Source: Lentzea aerocolonigenes
Lineage (GTDB): Bacteria > Actinomycetota > Actinomycetes > Mycobacteriales > Pseudonocardiaceae
Assembly (NCBI RefSeq): GCF_000974445.1
Contig: NZ_BBOJ01000028.1
Location: 1 to 64,000, forward strand
Direction of reading: 5' to 3'
DNA length: 64,000 bases
Position numbers and translations under genes: made by a program. Of this stretch, positions 1 to 8,285 are shown one piece after another. The notes under the pieces are model-generated. The model ran no database searches, was not told the DNA's origin, and saw only the letters and a program-made list of their open reading frames with translations. How positions within the stretch are numbered: position 1 is the first letter of the stretch; each line of letters starts with the position of its first letter.

Positions 1-678
1 GCCGATACCGGGGATCTGCTGGATCACCGTCCAGCCGGGGTCTTTGGCGGCCCGGCGCAGCAGCAGGCCGGTGACGGTGTCGATCTCGAAACCGAACGCG
101 TCGATCAGCCGGCACTGCGAGTTCACCCTGGCCCGCAACACCGGCTCCAGCGGAACCTGCGCGAGCAGGACACGCCCGCGCACCCCGAACAGATCGGTGA
201 CCGGCAGCCGCAGGCCCTGCTTGGCCAGCACCGCGTGCACACCCGCTTTCAACCCCGACCGCCGGCCGACCAGCCGGCACCGATACCGCACCAACTCCCG
301 CAGCTCCCGCACCGCCGGCGGAGCGATCCACGCCTCGGGCAGGCGGCCCATCCGCAGCAGGTCCGCCAGATCCGTGGCATCCCGCACATCGTTTTTCACC
401 CGCCGGGTCGTGAATCCCTTGATCCCCAGCGGATGCGCCAGATGCACGTGCGCGCCCGCCTCCGCCAGCACGTCCGCGGCCCAGTACCAGCCATAGGTGG
501 CCTCCAGCACCACCTCCGGCGCCTCACCGGCCTTGCCGATCTCGGCCATCAACCGCATCGGATCGTTCACGATCCGCACCGCGTCCAACCGCTCACCCTC
601 AGCGGTCATCCGCACGATCACCGAACGAGACCGGTGCAAATCGATCCCGACGAACTGTTTCCCGTCATACTCAGACAC
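1..678 (-). CDS. IS110-family transposase, truncated by the window edge
   Basis: The reading frame starts at GTG 678 and stays open to base 1, so about 226 N-terminal residues are present and the C-terminus lies outside. The start is preceded by a GGGAGG ribosome site. Residues 1-20 include the GIDLHRSRSVIV pattern typical of the IS110 DEDD (RuvC-like) catalytic domain. Residues near 135 read RGRVLLAQVPLEPVLRARV. The frame ends in IQQIPGIG, the entry to the IS116/IS110/IS902 helix-hairpin-helix domain. These enzymes act as site-specific recombinases on circular intermediates. Because no end is visible on the left, intactness cannot be judged. Confidence 0.88.
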   Translation of the reverse strand, partial: MSEYDGKQFVGIDLHRSRSVIVRMTAEGERLDAVRIVNDPMRLMAEIGKAGEAPEVVLEATYGWYWAADVLAEAGAHVHLAHPLGIKGFTTRRVKNDVRDATDLADLLRMGRLPEAWIAPPAVRELRELVRYRCRLVGRRSGLKAGVHAVLAKQGLRLPVTDLFGVRGRVLLAQVPLEPVLRARVNSQCRLIDAFGFEIDTVTGLLLRRAAKDPGWTVIQQIPGIG

Positions 679-760
679 AGGGGCCTCCCTTGAGTTGGAG
701 TGAGCAACCCGAGTGTCCGCTCGGGACCCACCAGGAGCGAGGCCCCGCTCCTTCATCGCA
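679..760 (-). ncRNA. candidate bridge-RNA region upstream of the IS110 transposase
   Basis: In IS110-group elements the non-coding end before the recombinase encodes a bridge RNA that pairs with target and donor DNA. Here the flank before the GTG at 678 holds two clean stem-loops in series on the minus strand: CCCGAG/CTCGGG (708-725, 6-nt loop) and GGAGCG/CGCTCC (734-751, 6-nt loop). The stems are visible in the sequence. The bridge-RNA role is inference from the family, and no guide loops were assigned. Confidence 0.35.
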
Positions 761-987
761 TCAAGCCCCAATCGCAATCGTCGCGAAGCGGCGATGAAAT
801 GACCCGGCTCGTCATACAACCCAAAGCGACCACGCTGGAACACGACCACACCAGCAAAAGGTGACCACCCCGCTGGAACCCGCGCCCAACCACCCCAAGC
901 CGACCCACGCAAGCCGAACCCGCGCAAGCCCAACGCAACACAAAGCAGAGCGGGGCACGAAACACCGCACCCCGCCCCACCCCCAAC
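760..987. other. intergenic region between IS110 end and htpG
   Basis: No convincing gene is seen. From 875 to 987 the plus strand contains no thymine at all, so the htpG 3' trailer would be adenine-free. The tract stops exactly at the htpG stop codon (988-990). Confidence 0.6.
950..975 (-). terminator. probable htpG terminator
   Basis: On the minus strand a GCGGGG/CCCCGC stem with a 14-nt loop is followed by TCTGCTTTGTGTTG, a weak U-rich tail. It lies 13 bases past the htpG stop. The tail closely resembles the one after prcA (27918-27932). Confidence 0.45.
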
Positions 988-2829
988 TCAGAAGGTCCGC
1001 TGCACCCGCTCAGCCACCAACTTCACGAACCGCGACGGATCCGAAAGCTCCCCGCCCTCAGCCAGCAACGCCAGCCCGTAGATCAGCTCCACCGCGTCCT
1101 CCAACGAGGAGCGCTCCCCAGAGACAAACGCCGAGTGCAGCCCCTCCACCAGCGGATGCGACGGGTTGAGCTCCAGGATCCGCTTGATCTTCGGCAGCTC
1201 CTGCCCCATCGCCTTGTACATCTTCTCCAGCGTCGGCGTGATGTCGTGCGCATCGCCGACCACGCACGCCGGCGAAGTGGTCAGACGCGTGGACAGCCGC
1301 ACCTCCTTCACGTCTTCCGACAACGAGGAGGCCATCCACGACAGCAGGTCCGCGAACTCCGAAGCCTTGGCCGCGGCCGCGGACTTCTCCTCTTCCGTCT
1401 CCAGGTCTACCTGACCCTTCGCGACGGACTGGAACTGCTTGCCGTCGAACGACGGCACCGCGTCGACCCACATCTCGTCGATCGGGTCGGTCAGGATCAG
1501 CACCTCGTAACCCTTGGCGCGCAGGGCTTCCATGTGCGGCGAGTTCTCCACGGCCGTGCGTGAGTCGCCGGTCATGAAGTAGATGTGCTCCTGGCCTTCC
1601 TTCATCCGCGACACGTAGTCGGCCAGCGTCGTCAGGGTGTCCTCGGAGTGCGTCGAGGCGAACGAGCAGACCTCGAGGATCGCGTCGCGGTTGTCGTGGT
1701 CGGAGAGCAGGCCCTCCTTCAGCGCCGCGCCCATCTCGCCCCAGAACTTCTTGTAGTCGTCCGGGCGAGCGCCCATCAGCGACTTCAGAGAAGAAAGGAC
1801 CTTCTTCACCAGGCGGCGGCGCATCAGCTGGATCTGGCGGTCCTGCTGCAGGATCTCGCGCGAGACGTTCAGCGAGAGGTCCGCAGCGTCGACCACGCCC
1901 TTCACAAAACGCAGGTACTCCGGCATCAGCTCGGCGCAGTCGTCCATGATGAAGACGCGCTTCACGTAGAGCTGCACGCCGCGCCTGCTGTCGCGCATGA
2001 ACAGGTCCATCGGGGCCTGCGCCGGCAGGAACAGCAGCGCCTGGTACTCGAACGTGCCCTCTGCCTGCATGCGGATGGTCTCGAGCGGCGCGTTCCAGTC
2101 GTGGCTGATGTGCCGGTAGAACTCCGCGTACTCCTCCTCCGTCACCTCGGAGGCCGGGCGTGCCCACAGGGCCTTGCGGGAGTTGATCTCCTCGCCGCCC
2201 AGGCGCACGGGCCAGGTGATGAAGTCCGAGTAGCGCTTGACGATCTCGCGGATCTTCGCCGGCTCGGTGTAGTCCGGCAGCCGGTCCTCGTCGTCGGACG
2301 GCTTGAGGTGCAACGTGACCGAGGTGCCCTGCGGCGCGTCGTCGACGTCCTCGATCGTGTACGTGCTCTCGCCGGTCGACTCCCAGCGGACGCCCTTCTC
2401 GGCGTGCGGGTGCCGGGTCACGAGGGTGACCTTGTCGGCCACCATGAACGACGAGTAGAAGCCGATGCCGAACTGGCCGATCAGGTCGGACGACGACGAC
2501 TGCTGTTCCTTGAGCTTGCGCAGGAACTCGGCGGTGCCGGACTTCGCGATCGTGCCGATGAGGCCCACGACATCCTCGCGCGTCATGCCGATGCCGTTGT
2601 CGCGCACGGTCAGCGTGCGTTCGGCGGGATCGGACTCGATCACGATGTGCAGGTCGTCGACGTCGACCTTCATGTCCTTGTCGCGGAAGGACTCCAGCCT
2701 CAGCTTGTCCAGTGCGTCGGAGGCGTTCGACACCAGCTCGCGCAGGAACGTGTCCTTGTTCGAGTAGATCGAGTGGATCATCAGCTGCAGCAGCTGGCGC
2801 GCCTCGGACTGGAACTCAAGGGTTTCCAT
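988..2829 (-). CDS. htpG: molecular chaperone HtpG (HSP90)
   Basis: This is an ATP-dependent cytosolic chaperone of 613 residues, the usual bacterial HtpG length. The GHKL ATP-binding motifs are intact: E31/N35/D38 in [15 protein letters not shown] at 77-82, and GQFGIGFYS at 118-126. The middle and C-terminal dimerisation domains follow without interruption. ATG 2829 is preceded by GGTGGGG. The gene follows the lipid-kinase gene by 43 bp on the same strand and probably has its own promoter in that gap. A second, very different HSP90-type ATPase lies 6.5 kb away. Confidence 0.97.
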
Positions 2830-2872
2830 GCATCCCCACCGAAAAAGAAAGCGGAACGAACAGCCCTACAAC

Positions 2873-3733
2873 TTAGCGACCCACGACGGTGAGTGCGTGC
2901 GGGACCGTGTGAACTGACACCGGCAACGCCTCCTGGCGTTCGCCGTCGGCGTAAGCGATCCACCCGTTGCCACCGGACAACGACACCTCGCGCGCGCGGA
3001 ACGTCCGCACGGCCGGATGCTCGGTGTGCGTGCCTGTGCGCAACGTCGGCAGCATGCGCATCAGCATGGCGCGGCTGGCGTGCTCCACGACCGTGACGTC
3101 GAACAGGCCGTCATGAGCGTCCGCGCCGGGGCACACCGGGATGCCACCGCCGTAGTTCGGGGTGTTGCCGACCGCCACGAGCGTCGCGTCCAGCTCGATC
3201 GACTCGTCCTCGGTCGTCACGACCAGCGGTGCCGACCTCAGCGAGGCCAGCTCGGCCACGATCGCGAGGTCGTAGCGGCGGGGACCGGACGGCCAGCGCA
3301 TCGCGTTCGCCCGCTCGTTCACCGCGGAGTCGAACCCGGCGCACAGCACCGTCGCGAACCACTGGCCGGTCGACAGCCGCCCCAGGTCGAGGGTCTTGCG
3401 GATGCCGTGGACGACGTCCTCGACCGACTGCGACCCGATCGCGGCGGCCAGGTCGTTGCCGGTGCCGGCCGGCACGATGCCCAGAGCCGTCGACGTGCCC
3501 GCGCACGCCTGGATGCCCAGGTGCGCGGCCCCGTCACCGCCGAGCACGACGAGCAGGTCGACGCCGTCGGCGACCGCCTCGCGCGCCATCGCGAGGGTCC
3601 CTGAGGCGTCGTGCGCCACCAGCTGCGTCAGCGACGACACGTGCGGGCGCAGCGCGGCGGCGGTCGACCCGGCCATCCGGGCCGCCCGCCCCTTGCCCGA
3701 CGCGGGGCAGACCAGCAGAGCCGCCCGCGTCAC
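2873..3733 (-). CDS. diacylglycerol/lipid kinase family protein
   Basis: This 286-residue protein has the DAGK catalytic signature VVLGGDGAAHLG (GGDG at 65-68) and the PAGTGNDLA motif at 88-96, so it probably phosphorylates a lipid or diacylglycerol with ATP. The start is GTG 3733, overlapping the tatC stop by four bases (GTGA), so the gene is translationally coupled to tatC. In related actinobacteria such a kinase often follows tatC. The substrate is not predictable from sequence. Confidence 0.85.
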   Translation of the reverse strand: MTRAALLVCPASGKGRAARMAGSTAAALRPHVSSLTQLVAHDASGTLAMAREAVADGVDLLVVLGGDGAAHLGIQACAGTSTALGIVPAGTGNDLAAAIGSQSVEDVVHGIRKTLDLGRLSTGQWFATVLCAGFDSAVNERANAMRWPSGPRRYDLAIVAELASLRSAPLVVTTEDESIELDATLVAVGNTPNYGGGIPVCPGADAHDGLFDVTVVEHASRAMLMRMLPTLRTGTHTEHPAVRTFRAREVSLSGGNGWIAYADGERQEALPVSVHTVPHALTVVGR

Positions 3734-4713
3734 GTGGCGTCGTCGTAGTTCACGCGCTTCGCGGGTTCCGAAGCGACGGCTTTCTCACCGGGCATGTTGC
3801 CGTCGGCATCGGACGGCGTGTAGTCGAACGGCGCCGCCTCGTTGTCGTCGAGCGAGTCCCAGCCCTCGGCCTTGCGCAGCCTGGCCTGACGCTTGTCGTG
3901 GAGGCGCGCGAGCTGGATCGCCATCTCGAACAGCAGGGACAGCGCGAGCGCCAGCGCGACCATCGAGATCGGGTCGGTGCCCGGCGTCGCGATCGCGGCG
4001 AACACGAACAGGCCCATCAGCAGGCCGCGCCGCCACTTCGCGAGCAGCTCGTAGCTGACCACGCCCGCCCGGTTCAGCATCACGACCACCAGCGGCAGCT
4101 CGAAGCTCACGCCGAAGATGAACAGCATCGTGATGACGAACGAGACGTACTTCCCACCGGTCAGCGCCGTGATGAACTGGTCGCCACCGAAGCTGATCAG
4201 CACCTGCAGGCCCTGCGGCACGACCCAGTAAGCAAGCACCGCACCCGCCGCGAACAGGATCGCGGCGAAGAACACGAAGGTGCGCGCGAACTTGCGTTCC
4301 TTCTGGTACAGGCCGGGCGTGATGAACGCCCAGAACTGGTACAGCCAGAAGGGGCTGAGCAGCACGGCACCCGCCGCGGCACCGACCTGCAACCGGATCA
4401 TGAAGCTCTCGAACGGCTCCGTCTGCAACAGCCGGCAGCCGGTCTCACCGGGGAACTGGACCCGGTACGGCGCGAGGTCCGGCTGGCAGTAGGGGCCGGT
4501 CATGATGTCGCCCAGCGACGGGATCGGGCCCAGCTTCACGGCGAACCAGATCCAGCCGAAGATGGCACCGGCGGTGATGATCAACATCGCCATCGCGAGC
4601 CGGTGCCTCAGCTCGTAAAGGTGCTCTTTGAGCGACATGGTGCCGTCGGGGTTGCCCCGACGGCGCTTGCCGCGTTCCCGGCGCTCGGCAAACCACCGGA
4701 ACGGACTTGCCAC
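3730..4713 (-). CDS. tatC: Sec-independent translocase subunit TatC
   Basis: TatC is the multi-pass receptor of the twin-arginine translocase. After a basic N-terminal extension, the conserved cytoplasmic segment MSLKEHLYELRHRL begins near residue 26 and leads into the first membrane helix. Later segments show the expected six hydrophobic helices. The 327-residue length includes an acidic C-terminal tail after the last helix. The start is taken at GTG 4713; MSLKEHLYE could be an internal alternative. It sits 37 bp after tatA, forming the usual tatA-tatC pair. Confidence 0.95.
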   Translation of the reverse strand: MASPFRWFAERRERGKRRRGNPDGTMSLKEHLYELRHRLAMAMLIITAGAIFGWIWFAVKLGPIPSLGDIMTGPYCQPDLAPYRVQFPGETGCRLLQTEPFESFMIRLQVGAAAGAVLLSPFWLYQFWAFITPGLYQKERKFARTFVFFAAILFAAGAVLAYWVVPQGLQVLISFGGDQFITALTGGKYVSFVITMLFIFGVSFELPLVVVMLNRAGVVSYELLAKWRRGLLMGLFVFAAIATPGTDPISMVALALALSLLFEMAIQLARLHDKRQARLRKAEGWDSLDDNEAAPFDYTPSDADGNMPGEKAVASEPAKRVNYDDAT

Positions 4714-4750
4714 CGCGCGAACCGTCCTTACAAGTCAGATGACCGGCAGG

Positions 4751-5041
4751 TCAGTTGTTGGTGGCCTTGTTCTGCGCGGTCTGCTCGATCGGAGGAGCGA
4801 CCTGGGGCTGCTGCTGCACCTGCGGCTGGGCCGGCGGGAGCTGCTGCACCGGCTGCTGCACGGGCTGCTGCTGAACGGGCGCGTCGTCCGCGTCCTGCTC
4901 GCGCAGGCCCTTCGTCTCGGCCTTGAAGATCTTCGCCGACCGGCCGAGCGAACGAGCCATGTCAGGCAGCTTCTTCGCACCGAACAGCAGAATGATCACC
5001 ACTGCGATGATGATCAGCTCGGTGGGTCCGAGGTTACCCAT
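4751..5041 (-). CDS. tatA: Sec-independent translocase subunit TatA
   Basis: This is a 96-residue TatA protein: one N-terminal membrane helix ([20 protein letters not shown]), the FGAKKLPD hinge, an amphipathic helix, and a long Gln/Pro/Val-rich tail. ATG 5041 is chosen over an in-frame start nine codons earlier because GGAGG lies 7 nt before it and the protein then begins as TatA does. The start overlaps the 3' end of the preceding small membrane-protein gene by 8 bp. Confidence 0.93.
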   Translation of the reverse strand: MGNLGPTELIIIAVVIILLFGAKKLPDMARSLGRSAKIFKAETKGLREQDADDAPVQQQPVQQPVQQLPPAQPQVQQQPQVAPPIEQTAQNKATNN

Positions 5042-5312
5042 TGGTGATCCTCCTGTCTCCCCCGCCACGACGATCGTACGCGGGGTTCGCCCTGGTACGG
5101 GCCTGTTCCGGGTGCCGCCGTGCGGCGAAGGCCACCTTCAGCGCAGCGGATCGCGCCTTCAGCAGTCCGACGCCGTCGCCGACCCTGTCCCTCACCAGAG
5201 TGCGGGCGCTGGCGAATCGACGCAAGGATCGGATGACTCGGACCGCGATCGCGACCAGCGCGACGAGGCCGAGCGCGATCAGCGCCAGGGTCGGTGTAGA
5301 CGGCACGAGCAC
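5034..5312 (-). CDS. small single-pass membrane protein, function unknown
   Basis: This 92-residue protein starts at GTG 5312. It has one hydrophobic helix at about residues 7-27, followed by an Arg-rich basic region ([20 protein letters not shown]) and a basic tail. It lies between pafC (3 bp before) and tatA (8 bp overlap), so it is probably cotranscribed. No family was recognised. Its position suggests a membrane-linked accessory of the locus, but nothing in the sequence shows a role. Confidence 0.6.
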   Translation of the reverse strand: MLVPSTPTLALIALGLVALVAIAVRVIRSLRRFASARTLVRDRVGDGVGLLKARSAALKVAFAARRHPEQARTRANPAYDRRGGGDRRITNG

Positions 5313-5315
5313 ACG

Positions 5316-6296
5316 TTATACGTCTTGGGTGGACAGCAGGTGATCTGCCCGCATCAATGCTTCGCGAGCTTGGCGCGTCACCTCGTCCGCGAGCTCGGCC
5401 GGCTGTTCGACGTGCACGTCCCCGCCCAGCCCCAGGAGCAGGCGCACCATCCACGACGGGTCGTCGTACCGCATGAGGACACGCGTGCGGCCGTCCGAGA
5501 GCTCCGCGGCGTGGTCGACCGGGTAGTACTCGGCGACCCAGTGCGCGTCCGGTTCGAGCAGAAGGACCGCGATCTTCTGATCGTCCCGCGGCTGGAACAA
5601 GCCCTCCGATGTATCCGTCAGCCTCGCGTGGGGCGGAGGCGAGGACGGCTCGTCGAGGACCTCCACGTCGTCGATCCGGTCGAGCCGGAACAGCCGCACG
5701 CCGAGCGCCGAGCGGCACCACGCTTCGAGATAGCCGCGGCCTTCCACGAGCAGCAGACGCATCGGATCCACCACTCGGTCGCTCATCGCGTCGTGCGACT
5801 GCGAGTAGTAACGGATGCGCACGGCCCGTTCGCGCTTCACGGCGTCCTGCACCGCGGCACGGACCTCCGCCGTCTCGCCCCGTTCGAACGCGCCGAGCCC
5901 GACCACCATGCCCGCGGGCTGCGCCTTGCCGACCGCCGACTCGATCTTGGCCAGCGCGCGCTGCACGGCGTCCGTGTCGACCACACCGGGTGTGTCCGCC
6001 AGCGCCCTGAGCGCGACCAGCAGCGACGCCGCCTCGGCAGCCGTGAGCCGCAACGGCCGGTTCATGCCCGCGTCGAACGAGACGGTGATCGTCTCGCCCT
6101 CGAACGAGAGGTCGATCAGGTCGCCGGGACCGTAGCCGGGCAGGCCGCACATCCACAGCAGCTCGAGGTCCTTGCGCAGCTGCTTGGGCGTGATGCCGAA
6201 GTCGGCCGCGGCCTCCTTCACGGTGATCGCGGGCCGGTTGAGCAGGTACGGCACGAGTGCGAGCAGACGCGGCAGCCGTTCGTTCGACGCGGTCAC
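5316..6296 (-). CDS. pafC: WYL-domain transcriptional regulator PafC
   Basis: The 326-residue protein has an N-terminal winged HTH (NERLPRLLALVPYLLNRP, then VKEAAADFGITPKQLRKDL), a WYL domain (VRIRYYSQS near the middle) and a C-terminal WCX extension. With PafB it forms the heterodimeric activator of the mycobacterial RecA-independent DNA-damage response. GTG 6296 is chosen because it overlaps the pafB stop as GTGA. A longer frame reaches 6395, but that extension is low-complexity Arg/Gly. Confidence 0.9.
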   Translation of the reverse strand: MTASNERLPRLLALVPYLLNRPAITVKEAAADFGITPKQLRKDLELLWMCGLPGYGPGDLIDLSFEGETITVSFDAGMNRPLRLTAAEAASLLVALRALADTPGVVDTDAVQRALAKIESAVGKAQPAGMVVGLGAFERGETAEVRAAVQDAVKRERAVRIRYYSQSHDAMSDRVVDPMRLLLVEGRGYLEAWCRSALGVRLFRLDRIDDVEVLDEPSSPPPHARLTDTSEGLFQPRDDQKIAVLLLEPDAHWVAEYYPVDHAAELSDGRTRVLMRYDDPSWMVRLLLGLGGDVHVEQPAELADEVTRQAREALMRADHLLSTQDV

Positions 6297-7258
6297 CGCG
6301 CTCCTTCCAGTGCGCCCTGCAGGCGGTCGCGGACGGACTTGGCCAGCACCTCGGGCTCCAGCACCACGACGTCGGGCCCGAACCCGGCGAGCCACTTGGC
6401 CGCGGAGTCGGGGAACTTCAGGTCGATCTCGACGATGTCGCCGCCGTCGCGTTCGTCGACGACCTTCGCGTGCCGGCGCACGCCCTGCGCCCTGCCCTTG
6501 GCCACCCAGATCCTGGCGGGGGCGGTCTGGTGCGGATCAGCCTCCGTGCGCGCGATGAGGCTCATCAGGTCGGTGCCCTCCGGCACCTTGAAGGCGCCCG
6601 GCTTGCCGACGGTCCGGACTGTCCCCACGACCCTGGACAGCCGGAAACAGCGCGTGCCGTCGCGGTCGCGGTCCCAGCCCACGAGGTACCACTTGCCGCG
6701 CCAGGCGACGACGCCCCACGGCTCGACCGTTCGTTCGCTCTGCCCGCCGGGCGGGGGCTTGCGGTAGGAGAACGTGACGACCTGACCCGCCTGCACGGCC
6801 TGCAACAGCGGCGGGAACGCGGGCTCGTTCGCGCGGACCTTGGGCTCGACGGTCGCCGGCGTGTCCTGGTCGACGTCCACTCCTGCTGCCCTGAGCTTGA
6901 TCAACGCTCCGTGCACGGCACCCGTGAGCTGCGGCGAGTCCCACAGCCGCGCGGCCAGCGCCACCGCGGCGGCCTCGTCGGGTTCGAGGTCGATGTCGCC
7001 GAGCTCGTAGTCGCGCCGCGCGATCCGGTAGCCGTCCTCCGCGCCCTCCACGTTCGACTGCCGGCCGGTCTCCAGCGGTACGCCGAGGTCCCGCAGCTCG
7101 GACTTGTCCCTTTCGAACATGCGGAAGAACGCCTCGTCCGTCGGCGCTTCGTGATAGCCGGGGACGATGACGCGGATGCGCTCCGCTGTCAGGTACTGAC
7201 GGGTCGACAGCAGGCACAGCACCAGGTTGACAAGGCGTTCGGCACGGGCGATGGCCAC
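6293..7258 (-). CDS. pafB: WYL-domain transcriptional regulator PafB
   Basis: PafB has an N-terminal winged helix (ARAERLVNLVLCLLSTRQYL), a central WYL domain (VTFSYRKP, WYLVGWDRDR) and a C-terminal WCX region. It pairs with PafC, whose gene overlaps by four bases. GTG 7258 has AGGG 7 nt upstream; a TTG at 7264 is the alternative start. In this genome pafBC are separated from pafA by about 6 kb holding the hydrolase, YCF48-like and HSP90-repeat genes. Confidence 0.9.
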   Translation of the reverse strand: MAIARAERLVNLVLCLLSTRQYLTAERIRVIVPGYHEAPTDEAFFRMFERDKSELRDLGVPLETGRQSNVEGAEDGYRIARRDYELGDIDLEPDEAAAVALAARLWDSPQLTGAVHGALIKLRAAGVDVDQDTPATVEPKVRANEPAFPPLLQAVQAGQVVTFSYRKPPPGGQSERTVEPWGVVAWRGKWYLVGWDRDRDGTRCFRLSRVVGTVRTVGKPGAFKVPEGTDLMSLIARTEADPHQTAPARIWVAKGRAQGVRRHAKVVDERDGGDIVEIDLKFPDSAAKWLAGFGPDVVVLEPEVLAKSVRDRLQGALEGAR

Positions 7259-7318
7259 GGACAAACCCTAACCCCGTGCGCTTCGAAACCCTGACATCAC
7301 CTGTCGTGAACGGTCCGT

Positions 7319-8173
7319 TCAGAGCAGTGTGCGCAGCTCCCGCACCAGCTCCACGGGTGCTTCCTCGGCCATGTGGTGTCCACAGTCGATGGACCGAACC
7401 CGCACGTCACCCGCCCACTCGTCCCAGATTCCGGCCAGGTCCTCGTACAGCTCGCCGAGGTCGTCCTTGGCCGACCACAGGGCCAGCACCGGACAGGTGA
7501 TCCTGCGGCCGCGCGCCCGGTCCTCGTCGTCGTGTCCCCGGTCGACCTCCAGCCCGGCGCGGTAGTCGCCGCACATCGCGAGCACGGTCTCCGGGTCGTG
7601 GATGGCGCGCTGGTAGTCGGCCCAGTTCTCCACGCCCATCGCGAGTGGCGTGTCGTGGTAGCGCCCGCCGTACCAGAGGTCCGGGTCCTGGTTGATCATC
7701 GCGGCCGCGATCTCCTGCTGCGCCAGGAAGAACCAGTGGTACCAGGCCTGCGCGAACCGGGCGTCGCAGCGCCGCAGGTGGGCGCCGATCGGCAGCCCGT
7801 CCAGCACGGCCAGCGCGGTGACGCGGGCCGGGTGGTCGAGCGCGAGCCGGATCGCCGCGGCCGCACCCCGGTCGTGCCCGGCGACCGCGAACCGCTCGTG
7901 GCCGAGCGCGCTCATCAGGTTGACGAAGTCGCGTGCCATGGCGCGTTTCGAGTAGTCGCCGGGTTTGCTGGACTCGCCGTAGCCGCGCAAGTCCGGGCAC
8001 ACGACCGTGTGGTCCTCGGCGAGCAACGGCGCGACGCGGTGCCACGTCGTGTGGGTTCGAGGGTGGCCGTGCAGGAGGAGGACCGGTGGCCCTGCCCCAC
8101 CGATCCTCACTCGCAGCACGGCCTCGCCGACATCGATGCGGCGCAAGGTGAATCCCTCGAACACCTTCGTCAT
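7319..8173 (-). CDS. alpha/beta hydrolase, haloacetate-dehalogenase-like
   Basis: This 284-residue alpha/beta hydrolase has HGHPRT (oxyanion region, residue 35 on) and the nucleophile elbow GHDRG with Asp101, so it is of the dehalogenase/epoxide-hydrolase type and not an esterase. From memory of fluoroacetate dehalogenases, several active-site counterparts are present: Asp125 in AVLDGLP, His146-Trp147 in the halide pocket, Tyr204 in GDYRAG and His266. The second carboxylate-binding arginine after HDRG is replaced by alanine, so haloacetate may not be the substrate. It lies 54 bp upstream (genome left) of the pafB start on the same strand. Confidence 0.8.
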   Translation of the reverse strand: MTKVFEGFTLRRIDVGEAVLRVRIGGAGPPVLLLHGHPRTHTTWHRVAPLLAEDHTVVCPDLRGYGESSKPGDYSKRAMARDFVNLMSALGHERFAVAGHDRGAAAAIRLALDHPARVTALAVLDGLPIGAHLRRCDARFAQAWYHWFFLAQQEIAAAMINQDPDLWYGGRYHDTPLAMGVENWADYQRAIHDPETVLAMCGDYRAGLEVDRGHDDEDRARGRRITCPVLALWSAKDDLGELYEDLAGIWDEWAGDVRVRSIDCGHHMAEEAPVELVRELRTLL

Positions 8174-8285
8174 CTACCCGGCGGGGGCTACGAGGAAACG
8201 GCCGGGGCGACGACGATCTCAGAGTGTGGATCGTGCGGGAGCACGGTCGTGCCTGCCACGACGAAGCTCACGGGGTGCAACCGCA

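Larger units (their letters stand above)
1..760 (-). mobile_element. IS110-type insertion sequence, partial
   Basis: This covers the transposase and its upstream flank. IS110 elements usually lack terminal inverted repeats, and none is seen here. The outer boundary between the element and the htpG flank is not visible, so 760 is only an estimate based on the two hairpins at 708-725 and 734-751. Confidence 0.5.

Noticed and set aside
753-986. 77-codon minus-strand frame after htpG
   Set aside because: It lies in the T-free trailer and IS flank with Cys/Trp-rich composition and no ribosome site.
1585-2892. Long open frame on the plus strand opposite htpG
   Set aside because: It is antisense to a clear HtpG and its amino-acid pattern is typical of a GC-rich shadow frame.
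988-3733. Expected helY helicase downstream of tatC and lipid kinase
   Set aside because: The space holds htpG and then the IS element; no helicase motifs were seen within the window.
3229-4926. 565-codon plus-strand frame
   Set aside because: It is antisense to the lipid kinase, tatC and tatA genes and has no recognisable domain.
4923-6767. 614-codon plus-strand frame
   Set aside because: It is antisense to tatA, pafC and pafB.
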